This document shows positions 12,494-22,339 of a stretch of DNA of 64,000 nt, piece after piece; within the stretch, counting starts at the first letter, position 1; each line of letters begins with the position of its first letter. Made by a program: the position numbers and the translations under genes. The notes below the pieces were generated by a model. It worked only from the letters and a program-made list of their open reading frames with translations. It was not told the origin of the DNA and did not search any database. Source of the stretch: Branchinecta lynchi (taxonomy: Eukaryota; Arthropoda; Branchiopoda; Anostraca; Branchinectidae); the NCBI GenBank assembly GCA_023053575.1, contig JAKZAP010000020.1:20083998-20147997 (forward strand), written 5' to 3'.

Positions 12494-12745
12494 TTGGGAT
12501 AAGATAGAAAAAACGAGATTTTCGTTTTTTTTTTCTTGATCAGCTAGTTACCCCTCCAAGATGATGTGCGAGGGATAAATACAATTTCGGATATTTCGGT
12601 TGCACTTCCTGCAAACCGTCCTCAGCTAAAAAACAAAACTAAATCATAAAATCCAAGGAAAAGGAAAACGGTGCGGAACCAACAGACAATAAGACGACAT
12701 GTAACTAAAAACCAGAAGAAAGATGCGGACAGAGCGACATGCAGA
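12494..12745. mobile_element. Second fragment of the AAAGAAATAGAAAACC MITE family
   Basis: AGATAGAAAAAACGAGATTT, TTGATCAGCTAGTTACCCCT and CGGATATTTCGGTTGCACTT, followed by interior that matches 38040-38190 in reverse. The opposite terminus is absent. Confidence 0.65.
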
Positions 12746-12769
12746 TAAAAAATAAAATTAATTTATTTT

Positions 12770-12837
12770 AAAATTTTATTATTTTTAATAAAATTAATTT
12801 AATTTTAATTTTTATTTTTTTATTTTTTATTTTATCC
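12770..12837. repeat. Low-complexity A/T tract
   Basis: Almost pure A and T built from AATAAAATTAATTTA-like blocks. Strongly self-complementary, so it can form unstable hairpins. Confidence 0.8.
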
Positions 12838-13087
12838 TAAAAGGAGGGATACCTATGACTTCGTAGCATTTGTCTGTTTGTCCGTCCGTCTGTCTGTCTG
12901 TCAGCATGATAACTTTCGAAGGGGCTGAGAAATTTTGTTCAAACTTCGTATGAGGATCTGTTCTGTCGGTCTCTAGGTCAAGCGCTTAACTAACTCTATG
13001 TACGTAGTAAAGGGAACATGAACCTTCGATACTTCCTAGAATTTAATCACACAAGTGAAGATTCAGAACTAAATCACATCCTGCTAA

Positions 13088-13239
13088 ACTTTAGTTGACG
13101 TCAGACTGCTTCCGACCAATCGACGTCAGTTAACCTAGACTTTAGTCGACGTCAGACTGCTTCCGGCTAATCGACGTCAGTTGCCGAAACTTTAGTCGAA
13201 GTCAGACTGATTCCGGCTAATCGACATCAGTTGGACCTT
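13088..13239 (+). promoter_or_regulatory. Triple 51-bp repeat with CRE-like GACGTC sites in the LTR
   Basis: Three units start ACTTTAG at 13088, 13139 and 13189. Each has two GACGTCAG-like sites facing the same way; the first unit contains a full TGACGTCA palindrome, the binding site of CREB/ATF factors. The third unit is partly mutated (GAAGTCAG, GACATCAG). The position upstream of the TATA box suggests an enhancer. Confidence 0.6.
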
Positions 13240-13261
13240 CACTTGTGCAGTTAGGAGTATA

Positions 13262-13409
13262 TAAGCTCGTCATTTTATTCGTCTTTTATATACTGTGTTC
13301 ATATTTAGCCTGATTGGGATTTACATTATACATTATAAGCTCGTCATTTTATTCGTCTTTTATATACTGTGTTCATATTTAGCCTGATTGGGATTTACAT
13401 TATACAGAG
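13262..13409 (+). repeat. 74-bp tandem duplication of the LTR core promoter region
   Basis: Two near-identical 74-bp copies start TATAAGCTCGTCATTTTATT at 13262 and 13336. The TATATAA box precedes the first copy; the second has CATTATAAGC at the same place, so two start regions may exist. Confidence 0.8.
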
Positions 13410-14209
13410 TAAGTTCGTGAATAAAACTATTTAAATGTTAACGTAAAACTTAGTCTACTACCACCCTCGTTTACCCCACCCTACTACAACAGATCCATTG
13501 GGTCGAAATACAGGTCAAGTTCGTACATGGACCCTGTAGCCCAATGCTTACGCTGAATCCAGAACTGAAATTCATTTTCTCACTGGTCAAATAGTTCACC
13601 CGGGATCCGGCCAAAACCGGAAAATTTGTTAAAAGTAAAAGTTTTATTTGAAGTTGTTCAGATGTTCGATTTAGGGATTAAAAGACATGCAGAATCTGTA
13701 TATGACGGTTGTTTTCTACCCGGAAAAATGGTCCACGAATCCGACCGAAACCGAAAAATTTGCCATAAATAAAGTTCGTATCAGAAGTTTGTTAGAGGTT
13801 CGATGTAGGCTACTGGTAAGGAGGCATGCTGAATCCCTACATGAAAATTATTTTCTTGCCAGACAAATAGTTCGCCCGGAATCTGGCTAAAACCGGAAAA
13901 TTTGTTGAAAACAGAATTTTATCTGAAGTTGATTAGAGGTTTATGTAGTTGACATGTTGAATTTGTTTTTGAGCTTTAGTTTTTGCCGGACAAGTAGCTT
14001 GCCCGGAATCCGGCCGAAACCGGAAATTCGGTCAAAGTGAGGCGGGATGTTTTGATCTATTTCATCAAAGTAGGTATGACGTGTAAGGGTAAAAACACAT
14101 GCTATATCCATATCCGAACTTAGTTTTCTCACATGATTAGCCATTAGCCTTAATCTGTTTCGAGGTTTTAATAGTCAGAGTTTTAAGGAGTCTGGTTAAG
14201 AGTCCTTAA

Positions 14210-14739
14210 AGGAAATGTCTTGCCTATAATAATAACGCAACCTACTTTCATAATCGCTTCATGTATTTCTACACCCAGAGACCCCGATTTCTTACGGTAC
14301 ATTTTAACGCCTCTAACAGAACCACGCTAATTTTCACACTTGCAGTGTTTTGCTGACCTTCGATGTGTAACGCAGTGTCCACGGTTGTCTGCGAGAAGTT
14401 TTTCCATCAGAAAAACGGGTTATGTAAATTGTTTCCAAGTTTTCGCTATAAGTTAACGGGTCTCGAAATGGCTTAAAACATTTATTCAAACAATGTTTTC
14501 AACGGACACGTCAGCTACGATTCTTCATCAGCGATATTTCGGCCCTTCTCGGCAAGGGTCCTCGTCAGGCTGTCAATCCTCTGGTTCAACTTCGGGGAAG
14601 GAAACAAACCTGTAATAAAAAAGGCTTAAAACAGTCAAAACCGTGGGTTATTTGTTGAAAGTACAGCCTAGTTTTAAAGTAGACTATTCAAATATTTTAA
14701 AATACTGTAAGTTGAAGAGTAAATACTGCGAGGGGTCCT
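14210..14739. mobile_element. TTAA-type MITE, copy 1 (holds an F3 insertion)
   Basis: TTAA at 14206-14209 and TTAA at 14740-14743 flank AGGAAATGTC...GGGGTCCT ends. The interior matches the copies at 16928-17232 and 23728-24076, including GGCTTAAAACAG. About 140 bp of F3 sequence (14466-14607) lies inside. A TTAA target duplication points to piggyBac or Kolobok. Confidence 0.75.
14466..14607 (-). repeat. F3 repeat nested in a TTAA-type MITE
   Basis: ACACGTCAGCTACGATTCTT, GCGATATTTCGGCCCTTCTC, then GGGTCCTCGTCAGGCTGTCA. This is the best-preserved single F3 arm. Confidence 0.7.
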
Positions 14740-14799
14740 TTAACCAATTGTCTGGATCAAATATTATATTTTTGGTATCCCCCCTTTGGTCTTCTTTAG

Positions 14800-15272
14800 A
14801 CCGTTGATCTTCCTACCATTGTACACACTTTTGTCATTTTATTATGAAGAAATTGGTATGAATTCTTCGTAAATATCATCAGTTGCTGTATGGGGCCTTA
14901 ACACGTATAAGCACATGTATGTATGAATTATATGCATAAACACGCGTAAACACAAAATTCTGCACCCCTCCTGTTAAGTCCTTCGCCCCTAATGTCGGCT
15001 TCCTCTCGCATAGCAACACTTGACGGATCATAATCCGCAAAATCGCAATGAAGAAAAGCGGTTCGCTCTGTAGAATCGATGAAAACCGTGTAGCCTATCG
15101 TTAGCATCATTTTGTATTTGATACACGCCTCCATACCAATGCGCCGTAGGCCATGGCCTTATAGGGAAATATCGTCTGTGATAAAACATCATAACTTTTC
15201 CCGTTAGTTGTACAGCCCCCTTTGTTAATCCGAGAGACGTGGTTTCCATCTTGGTTGTATCTCCCATACTAT
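14800..15272. other. No gene recognised
   Basis: No known repeat, gene or RNA seen. Confidence 0.5.
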
Positions 15273-15562
15273 AGTTGCGTTTTTGATCCGAATTGTCGCT
15301 TCTGAATTCTCGATTCTCGTACAAATTACCGTTTTTGCTCCTCTGATTTCTCCATTCTCGCTTTACAAAAACACTAATTTTACGTGTATATGCCTATTGA
15401 ACACCCCCGAACTCTGTTGACCAATCAGGGAGGAGAACAGCGAGGCTTTCCCCGTTCTCGATTCTGACAAAATCGCAAGAAAAGGAGAATTCATTTCATC
15501 TGAATAGTCCGAATACGCGAAATAGGAGAATTCGGAGGAGAATTCGTATCAAAAACGCAACT
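15273..15562. mobile_element. MITE M2, AGTTGCG-type ends, 3-bp TSD TAT
   Basis: AGTTGCGTTTTTGATCCGAA and, reversed, AGTTGCGTTTTTGATACGAA. TAT at 15270-15272 and 15563-15565. The interior is homologous to M1 but about 100 bp shorter. Confidence 0.85.
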
Positions 15563-15565
15563 TAT

Positions 15566-16065
15566 GAGTCGGAGGCAATCGAGATACGCACCCAAGCCCA
15601 GCCGAACTTGATGTGCGGCGGGGATTTCGGATCCGAGTGCCCATTGGGTAACGTACCCGAAGATAAGTCATCTATTTAGCAGGCGATTTGTGTGGTTAAT
15701 TCCGATAACGAACGAGACTCTAGCCCGTTCGACGCAGAATTTTGCGGCGAGTAAACTGTGTCAAAAAGTGGAAATCGCAAATTTGACGAGATACGTGGTT
15801 TCCGCTTGACACCGACGATATAACCCTGGTACTGCTGTCGGTTATGACTTTTTTTTGAGGAAAATTACTTCTATGATGGAGTCTGGTATTCCATGAATTT
15901 TACTTGTTTGGTGCTATCTCTGAAGGCTACGGATATCTTCGTAACATTTAAATCTCTACACGAGTTTTGTTGGTGTTTTTTTTTTCTCTTTTTTTCTTCT
16001 AGTCCACTGTTTGTTTTTGTTTAAAGTTTAACTGACAAGCCAACTTATTTTTGTGTCATTTAATT
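15566..16065. other. No gene recognised
   Basis: Unique-looking sequence upstream of the convertase. A TTTTTTTTTCTCTTTTTTTC pyrimidine tract lies near 15976. No promoter motif can be defended. Confidence 0.4.
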
Positions 16066-16240
16066 CGACACAATGAATTATTTGGATTCTGCAAAGGGAT
16101 TGTTTTTTTTTCCCACTATCTACTCTAGTTATGACGTTCAAAATTTCTCCGGCCGTCCCCACAACGAAAATTCTACTATGACGCAGGAAATTTTAATCTC
16201 AACACAACCGCAGCTTTTCAGTGGGCAGTGGTGAGATTGG
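16066..16240 (-). repeat. Dispersed repeat, inverse partner of 56440-56585
   Basis: ATTCTACTATGACGCAGGAA and the flanking GCTTTTCAGTGGGCAGTGG match, in reverse, CGCGTCATAGTAGAATTTTA and CACTGACCACTGAAAAGC at 56440-56585. Type unknown. Confidence 0.6.
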
Positions 16241-16314
16241 TGAATATTGCTTAGTGCCTGAACAAAAAAAAATCATAAATCTTTCTCGTAAGGCATACAA
16301 CAAAAATACAAGCG

Positions 16315-16375
16315 TAGAAAACCGCGATTTTCGGGTTTTTTTTTATAAAAAAAACCCGAAAATCACAGTTTTCTA
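16315..16375. mobile_element. Near-perfect palindrome: two MITE ends joined head to head
   Basis: TAGAAAACCGCGATTTTCGG faces CCGAAAATCACAGTTTTCTA across a T/A-rich centre. These arms are the terminal sequence of the MITE at 37808-38275, so this is a minimal foldback derivative. It lies about 260 bp before the convertase exon 1. Confidence 0.75.
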
Positions 16376-16605
16376 TTTCTTTCGTAATCAATGGTCAGCT
16401 TGGCTTTAAACCTTATATTTATAATAGCGCATAGAGGTAGACGTAGACTACCACAAAATCGATTAGTCGTGAATAGCGCAACAAAGAAGTAACGCCTTTT
16501 CAGCGGGTCTTCAAGCCAATTTTAGTGAATAAGTGATGGGTAACTAGATTGTCCTATGCCAGTCCTTTTCGGTTAAACTTTAAACTTTAGTGGGCCACAT
16601 ATTCT

Positions 16606-16635
16606 ACTTACTTATTTATTTCGTTTTGGTTTCAG
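16606..16635 (+). promoter_or_regulatory. Probable splice acceptor of a 5' UTR intron before coding exon 1
   Basis: A T-rich stretch ends in TTTCAG at 16630-16635, giving an acceptor about 100 bp before the start codon. It suggests that the first exon is non-coding and lies further upstream. The exon would begin at 16636. I cannot locate the upstream exon or promoter. Confidence 0.5.
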
Positions 16636-16733
16636 GAATCTCACTAGGTTTGGGCACCTGACTCAACGCGCTTCATATTGCTGTGAGAGTACAAGTAGAG
16701 GATATCTTAAGAAGTTTTAGTGTCACTATATCG

Positions 16734-16904
16734 ATGGGCACCCAAAGAACTTCTGTCATCACACTAATATGCTGTTTTTTGCTGGCTGTGACTGGATATA
16801 GTGATAGTGGGGAATTTGTTGGAGAGTTCAGTGTTCAAGTTGAGGGGGGTCTGGAGAAAGCTGATGCGATAGCAGCGAAACATGGATTCGTGAATTTGGG
16901 AGAG
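16734..16904 (+). CDS. Furin-like convertase, coding exon 1: signal peptide and start of prodomain
   Basis: Encodes 57 residues starting at ATG 16734. An in-frame TGA at 16659 and no earlier in-frame ATG decide this start; the GTG at 16683 is not a eukaryotic start. Residues 1-22 are a signal peptide with hydrophobic core VITLICCFLLAV (8-19). Residues 28-57 are the first part of the inhibitory prodomain: a G-G-L-E-K-A-D segment followed by AAKHGFVNLGE, which matches the furin segment ARKHGFLNLGQ. The exon stops at GAG|GTGAGC (donor 16905-16906), phase 0, exactly where the human furin prodomain also has an exon boundary as I recall it. The open frame continues to 17060, but that tail is intron and TTAA-type MITE. 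The protein would enter the ER, with the prodomain acting as intramolecular chaperone and inhibitor. Confidence 0.92.
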
Positions 16905-16927
16905 GTGAGCTTTTTCGTTTATTTTAA

Positions 16928-17232
16928 AGGACCTGTCCCACCTATAATGTCAGTGCAACCTAGTTCCGTAGCGGCTCTCATAAATCTCTGTACTTGCCAT
17001 GACTCACTAGTTTCTATGCGCATTATGCTTCCGACGAGTGTTCGCGTCAAATCTTATTGATTCTTAAAACCGGCTATCTGAATTTTGCCGATATTTTGCT
17101 AGAAGTCAGTGGGCTTGGAAAAACACTTAAAACAGCCAAGGTCGTGGATAATTTGTTAAAAGCGGAGCCTAGCTTTAATTCAGATTCTTATGAATATTGG
17201 AAAATAAACAGTCGATAGCCCCGAGGTGTTCT
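16928..17232. mobile_element. TTAA-type MITE, copy 2
   Basis: TTAA at 16924-16927, then AGGACCTGTCCCACC; ends GAGGTGTTCT followed by TTAG (one change from TTAA). The interior matches copy 3 over TCACTAGTTTCTATGCGCAT and CCGACGAGTGTTCG. It starts 23 bp inside intron 1, so it may affect splicing efficiency of exon 1. Confidence 0.75.
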
Positions 17233-17497
17233 TTAGTGATGGTCTCTGGCCTAAGTTCTGAAGTAGGCCTCTGATTGTAAGTGTACTGTCGGATTTGTAT
17301 TCTGCGACCGTTTTTCATCCTGATGGTGGTCAACTAGTTTACTTTGCCTTTTGTAGTTAGTAGTTTCGCGTTTCTTCTTTTATTTAATTTATTCCGTACT
17401 CTTTGCTAACCCGCTTACTAAAATTCGTTTTGTCACGTTGAAATGCACGCCCAATGTCCAGTAATAGCATAACGTAAAATGCAAATCGGGAAAAATC

Positions 17498-17666
17498 GAG
17501 CGTGTTCCACCCTTTTAACAATAGTAACTATTAGTTATTGTTTCCGTTCCAACCTCACGAAGAGTTACTACGCTAACCGTTCCAACCTTCTCGAAATAGT
17601 AACTATTTGCTTACCATGCTCGGGAGCGTAGTACGTAGACATAGACATAGAAATTATTTAATTTCA
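17498..17666 (+). mobile_element. GAGCGTGTTCCACCC MITE, cut by the assembly gap region
   Basis: Starts GAGCGTGTTCCACCC and includes AATAGTAACTATTAGTTATT and CCTTCTCGAAATAGTAACTA. It diverges after GGGAGCGTAGTACG and never reaches a right end before the run of N. Confidence 0.7.
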
Positions 17667-17766
17667 NNNNNNNNNNNNNNNNNNNNNNNNNNNNNNNNNN
17701 NNNNNNNNNNNNNNNNNNNNNNNNNNNNNNNNNNNNNNNNNNNNNNNNNNNNNNNNNNNNNNNNNN
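17667..17766. other. Assembly gap of exactly 100 N
   Basis: Run of 100 N, the conventional size for an unknown gap. The right side resumes inside an F1 element, so the missing sequence probably includes an F1 tandem array that could not be assembled. Confidence 0.95.
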
Positions 17767-17908
17767 ACGATTAGTCATTGGCCTGTTTCTAAATCTCGAT
17801 AGTAAAAATGTTCAAGGAGTGTGGCGAAGACCGGAATTCTACAAGACCAAATTGTCAAGATTAAAAATATTAAATTTTTGTGATCCCGTCAAAACCTTTG
17901 GTCTTGTT
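17767..17908 (+). repeat. F1 right end after the gap
   Basis: GATTAGTCATTGGCCTG, AATGTTCAAGGAGTGTGGCG and CTTTGGTCTTGTT match the F1 right terminus. Confidence 0.75.
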
Positions 17909-18375
17909 GGATGCCGTAAGCGCATCTGGACGTGCAGGAGGAAGACACGTCTAGGGCTTTTTCTGTATTTTTGTAGTATGGCTAGTTGACTTTTGAATGA
18001 TCATATTTGACACTAACCTGTCTCGTCCCTAAGCCTGCTTGCTTCCGTATGGTCATCAAAGGCCGTGTTTGGAGTCATCTTAGGCCGTATCCGGCAGAAG
18101 GTTTCACTGGCCACCAGCTTCCAGTTAGTTACACTAGAAAAGGAAGTTCAAGAAGGTCTGTTTCCTCTTGCCACTATAGCTCCAACGACTTCTTCCTAGA
18201 GCACCCAAGCAAAGGAACAGGCTGTACCTACTGCTGATGAATGCTTCAAGCAGATATTATACTATCTACGCAAAACAAAGACCTGGTTACGCGGAATCCG
18301 TCAACTGCATAGCGTTTTTGCGCAGACATGAAAGCTGACAATACTCTATATGACAATTCTCTATAAGTTAAAAAG
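17909..18375. other. No gene recognised
   Basis: No recognisable coding exon or element; lies in intron 1. Confidence 0.4.
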
Positions 18376-18570
18376 ACGCCAGTGATCCTGAGGAAGAACG
18401 AGAAAACGTCTCACTAGCAACTCAAACTCAACAACTCAAATCCTCTGTCAAACAATCACGGCGGATCTTCGGGAGCAGCTGTGATACCCGACGTGATACC
18501 GCTTCTGGCTCTTCCACTAGGTTCCCGGCGATTTTGCATCGGCAAGGAGAGTTAGTCATCAAGAGTATTT
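18376..18570 (+). repeat. Dispersed repeat, partner of 37239-37420
   Basis: ACTCAAACTCAACAACTCAA, CAGCTGTGATAC and GGCGATTTTGCATCGGCAAG are shared in the same order with 37239-37420. Class unknown. Confidence 0.65.
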
Positions 18571-18633
18571 TAAACGCGAAATAATAGTGCCGAAACGAAC
18601 CATTTTGACGCAAATGCAGAAAAGCAACGATTC

Positions 18634-18930
18634 AATGCAGAAACGGTCCGTGCACTGTCAGAAGTTTCATAACAGGCAAAACAAGGATGCGTGGTTTCAA
18701 CAGACAACCGTTGGGATGTAACTTGTTATTGTTTTTATGACTTTATGCATAACAAGCATCGACATAGCCAGATTCTGCACAGCCTTCAATGCATAACGTT
18801 TTCAAAATCGCAACAGATGACATCGAAAGTGTTGTCTGTTGAAACTGCGCATGCTTGTGTTATCTGTTACGACACTTATGACACTGTGGTTCATAGACTG
18901 CGTTTACAATCGACAGCGTTGAGGCAATGC
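18634..18930. mobile_element. Foldback element with about 80-bp arms
   Basis: The left arm ends GTGGTTTCAACAGACAAC (about 18711); the right arm starts GTTGTCTGTTGAAACTGCGC (about 18829). The arms stay complementary outwards through GCACTGTCAGAAGTTTCATA. A third arm copy occurs at 58490-58535. The 125-residue open frame across it is a palindrome shadow. Confidence 0.55.
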
Positions 18931-19337
18931 TGCATACGTATTCTAAGGGCACTAAAGGGGAAAAAAGAAATGTTCGATCTCTCTCGTTGCAGAATGCTTT
19001 TGCTGAGTTCAACAATTAACTGTAAGACGTTCTTATTCGGATGGTTCCTATACCTTCCAGCTCCATGAGTAAAAATAAAACGACACAATCGAGTGTCAAC
19101 ATTTTCAGTTTGTCCGAGTGACTACGAGTGAGGCTGACCTAGCGAGACGAAAGGAAACCACTAGAAAATCCTAGAATCCGGACCAGCTTACCTATCGCTG
19201 TCTTCCTTAGGTTTTTTTGAGGCTTTCTTTCTGCTCATGCCATCTCTTTGTGCCAAGCACTGTACGTGTTTTTGTCGGAAATAACTTCGCTGGAATCGCT
19301 TATTCTCCTGCTCCCTGAAAGAACAGCTTTGTTTAAA
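18931..19337. other. No gene recognised
   Basis: Nothing recognised between the foldback element and the F2 array. Confidence 0.4.
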
Positions 19338-21499
19338 AAACAAGAGCTACGAGCTCATATGGCACTTGTTACGAGTAGGCACGGCTCGGTTATGTCAATG
19401 ATATATCTAGTGTTTGTTAGGTGTCTTCCCACCAAGTTTCATCTCGATCCCTCCACTCATAGCGTTTCCCAAGATTTCCGGTTAGCCCCTCCAGCTCCCC
19501 CAAAAGTCACCGAATCCGGTCCGGATTTTAAGTGGGTCGTCTGAGGCATGAGGCCTTTCCAAATATCAAGTTCCATCGAGATCCAATCACCCGTTCAAAA
19601 GTTATAAATACCTCAAGATTCCGGATTCCCCCTCCCTCCACTCCCCACAGTGCCCGAATTGACTCGGTTATGTCAATGATGTATCTTCACACCAAGTTTC
19701 ATCTCGATCCCTCCACTCACAACGTTTCCCAAGATTTCCGGTTGCCCCCTCCAGCTCCCCCCAAAAGTCACCGGATCGGTCCGAATTTTAAGTGGGTCGT
19801 CTGAGGCTTGGGGTCGTTCCAAATATCAAGTTTCATCGAGATCCGGTCACCCGTTAAAAAGTTATAAATACCTCAAGATTCCGGATTCCCCTCCCTCCAC
19901 TCCCCCGACAGTGCCCGAATCGGCTCGGTCATGTCAATGATGTTTCTGGAGTTTACCAGGTGTCTTCCCACCAAGTTTCATCTCGACCCCTCCACTCATA
20001 GCGTTTCTCAAGATTTCCGGTTGCCTCCTCCAGCTCCCCCAAAAGTCACCGGATCCGGTCCGGATTTTAAGTGGGTCGTCTGAGGCATGAGGGTCTTTCC
20101 AAATATCAAGTTCCATCGAGATCCGATCACCCGTTCAAAAGTTATAAATACCTCAAGATTCCGGATTCCCCCTCCCTCCACTCCCCCCCACAGTACCCGA
20201 ATCGGCTCGGTTATGTCAATGATGTATCTAGTGTTTGCTAGGTGTCTTCCACCAAGTTTCATCTCGATCCCTCCACTCATAGCGTTTCCCAAGATTTCCG
20301 GTTGCCCCCTCCAGCTCCCCCCAAAAGTCACCGGATCCGGTCCGGATTTTAAGTACGTCGTCTGAGGCATGAGGTCTTTCCAAATATCAAGTTCCATCGA
20401 GATCCGATCACCCGTTCAAAAGTTATAAATACCTCAAGGTTCCGGATTCCCCCTCCCTCCACTCCCCCCCACAGTGCCCGAATCGGCTCGGTTATGTCAA
20501 TGATGTATCTAGTGTTTGCTAGGTGTCTTCCCACCAAGTTTCATCTCGATCCCTCCACTCATAGCGTTTCCCAAGATTTCGGTTGCCCCCTCCAGCTCCC
20601 CCCAAAAGTCACCGGATCCGGTCCGGATTTTAAGCGGGTCGTCTGAGGCATGAGGTCGTTCCAAATATCAAGTTTCATCGAGATCCGATCACCCGTTCAA
20701 AGTTATAAATACCTCAAGATTCCGGATTCCCCCTCCCTCCACTCCCCCCCCCCCCACAGTACCCGAATCGGCTTGGTTATGTCAATGATGTATCTAGTGT
20801 TTGCTAGGTGTCTTCCCACCAAGTTTCATCTCGATCCCTCCACTCATAGCGTTTCCCAAGATTTCCGGTTGCCCCCTCCAGCTCCCCCCAAAAGTCACTG
20901 GATCCGGTCCGGATTTAAGTACGTCGTCTGAGGCATGAGGTCTTTTCAAATATCAAGTTCCATCGAGATCCGATCACCCGTTCAAAAGTTATAAATACCT
21001 CAAGGTTCCGGATTCCCCCTCCCTCCACTCCCCCCCACAGTGCCCGAATCGGCTCGGTTATGTCAATGATGTATCTAGTGTTGCTAGGTGTCTTCCCACC
21101 AAGTTTCATCTCGATCACTCCACTCATAGCGTTTCCCAAGATTTCCGGTTGCCCCCCTCCAGCTCCCCCAAAAGTCACCGGATCCGGTCCGGATTTTAAG
21201 TGGGTCGTCTGAGGCATGAGGTCGTTCAAATATCAAGTTTCATCGAGATCCGATCCCCTGTTCAAAAGTTAAAAATACCTCAAGATTCCGGATTACCCCT
21301 CCCTCCACTCCCCCCACGGTGCTCGGATCGGGGAAGTGACTATTTCCAACTTAATCATTTGGGGTCCCTGATACGCTTGCCAAGTTTTATCGTCCTAGCT
21401 TATCTGGAAGTGCCCGAACTAGCAAAACCTGGACAGACCGACAGACCGACGGACGGACAGAAATTGCGATCGCTATACGCAAGTGCCATAAAAAAAGGG
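19338..21499 (+). repeat. F2 element with a seven-unit array of about 280 bp
   Basis: The left end AACAAGAGCTACGAGCTCAT and ATGGCACTTG is followed by about seven direct units starting CGGTTATGTCAATGATGTAT at 19387, 19665, 19926, 20208, 20489, about 20772 and 21056. One unit (from 19665) lacks about 20 bp. The array leads into GATCGGGGAAGTGACTATTT, a GACAGACCGACAGACCGACG run and the right end AAGTGCCATAAAAAA. The ladder of 90-129-residue frames on both strands is a by-product of the repeats. Confidence 0.9.
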
Positions 21500-21582
21500 T
21501 GAAAGCCTAACTACAATCTTCTCAGACACCATGCCTTGCCACCAGCCCATTTACTGTTTTAGTTTTCTGGTACTTGCCTCGG

Positions 21583-21745
21583 CCATACATTAAAACAATG
21601 CATACAACAGATACGTCAGCTATCGTAGCTTTGGCAGCGATATTTCGGCCCTAAAAACCGCTAAAATATCGCTGCCAAAGCGTCGTAACTAACGTATCTG
21701 TTTTATGCATTGCTGAGTATGTGTTTCCTAGTCAGCTTGGGCTCA
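21583..21745. repeat. F3 foldback
   Basis: AACAATGCATACAACAGATA, CGTCAGCTATCGTAGC and TTTGGCAGCGATATTTCGGC are answered by the inverted arm at 21665-21715, with only a few bases between the arms. Confidence 0.7.
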
Positions 21746-21949
21746 AAGAGTATTTAATTGTTTCAGCGTAACACAATGTCAATGGACTGAATTATTTTAC
21801 TACAAGAGAAAGTAACCGTGACGTGGATGGGTCATGTGATCCAATCTTACAGCCTTAACAGACAGATAAATGCCCACTGCGGCGTTACTCACAAAAGAAA
21901 AGAGGGGAAAAGAATTTGTCCTGGGGTCTTAAGTAACTCACCTACAATT
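21746..21949. other. No gene recognised
   Basis: Short unassigned stretch between F3 copies. Confidence 0.4.
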
Positions 21950-22075
21950 ATAAAGGTATTTGACGGTACAAAACGGATAAGTCAGCTACATTTATTTAGA
22001 GCTATATATGAGTTATCCGTTTTGCACCGTCAAACATGATTCACAGTCAGCTTGGGCTGAAGGAACATCTATCAC
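21950..22075. repeat. F3 foldback, second subtype
   Basis: TTTGACGGTACAAAACGGAT and ATCCGTTTTGCACCGTCAAA form the two arms around GCTATATATGAG. Tail: CAGTCAGCTTGGGCTGAAGG. Confidence 0.65.
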
Positions 22076-22339
22076 CTAAGTACGGAACTACAAATCGCCC
22101 ATACATGCCGTCGCCAAATATCCATCTTAGCTGGAAAGAAGAAGAAGACGGGTGACTCTAAAACCAAATGCAGAAGAATCTTCTACCCTTCCGACGACCC
22201 AATTGAACAACAAAAACAGTAGCCGTGTCCAGAATGAAATCACAGCAACAGCTTTAACTCCAAACAATTTTCAGAGGAGAAGTTTGCAAAATCATACATA
22301 TAAGGAAAAATCTGTAGCTGTTTTTCCCACAAGTTAGTT

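Larger units (their letters stand above)
12959..13491 (+). mobile_element. Solo LTR of an LTR retrotransposon
   Basis: Begins TGTTCTGTCGG and ends CTACTACAACA (TG...CA), flanked by the 4-bp direct repeat GATC at 12955-12958 and 13492-13495. It has LTR promoter parts in the right order: upstream tandem repeats, TATATAA at 13258-13264 and AATAAA at 13420-13425. No internal gag-pol or second LTR is present, so it is the product of LTR-LTR recombination. A 4-bp duplication would fit Ty3-like or Ty1-like integrases only loosely; the superfamily is not assigned. Confidence 0.8.
12838..14798 (+). repeat. F1 element containing a solo LTR and a TTAA-type MITE
   Basis: Starts at GGAGGGATACCTATGACTTC and runs through the TGTCTGTCTGTC block. 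It is split by the LTR at 12959-13491, resumes at GATCCATTGGGTCG, and continues through about four 137-bp units. It is split again by the MITE at 14210-14739 and ends with GTCTGGATCAAATATTATAT and GGTCTTC at about 14798. Removing both insertions restores a normal F1. Confidence 0.8.

Noticed and set aside
16683..16733. Upstream extension of exon 1 to GTG at 16683
   Set aside because: Nuclear genes of animals rarely start at GTG; ATG at 16734 directly precedes a good signal peptide, and the stop at 16659 is in frame.
18691..19068. 125-residue open frame as a gene
   Set aside because: It spans the arms of a foldback repeat and starts at a GTG; no motif recognised.
19248..21502. A ladder of overlapping 60-129-residue frames on both strands
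   Set aside because: They recur with the 280-bp unit on both strands and have proline-rich low-complexity content; they are shadows of the tandem array.
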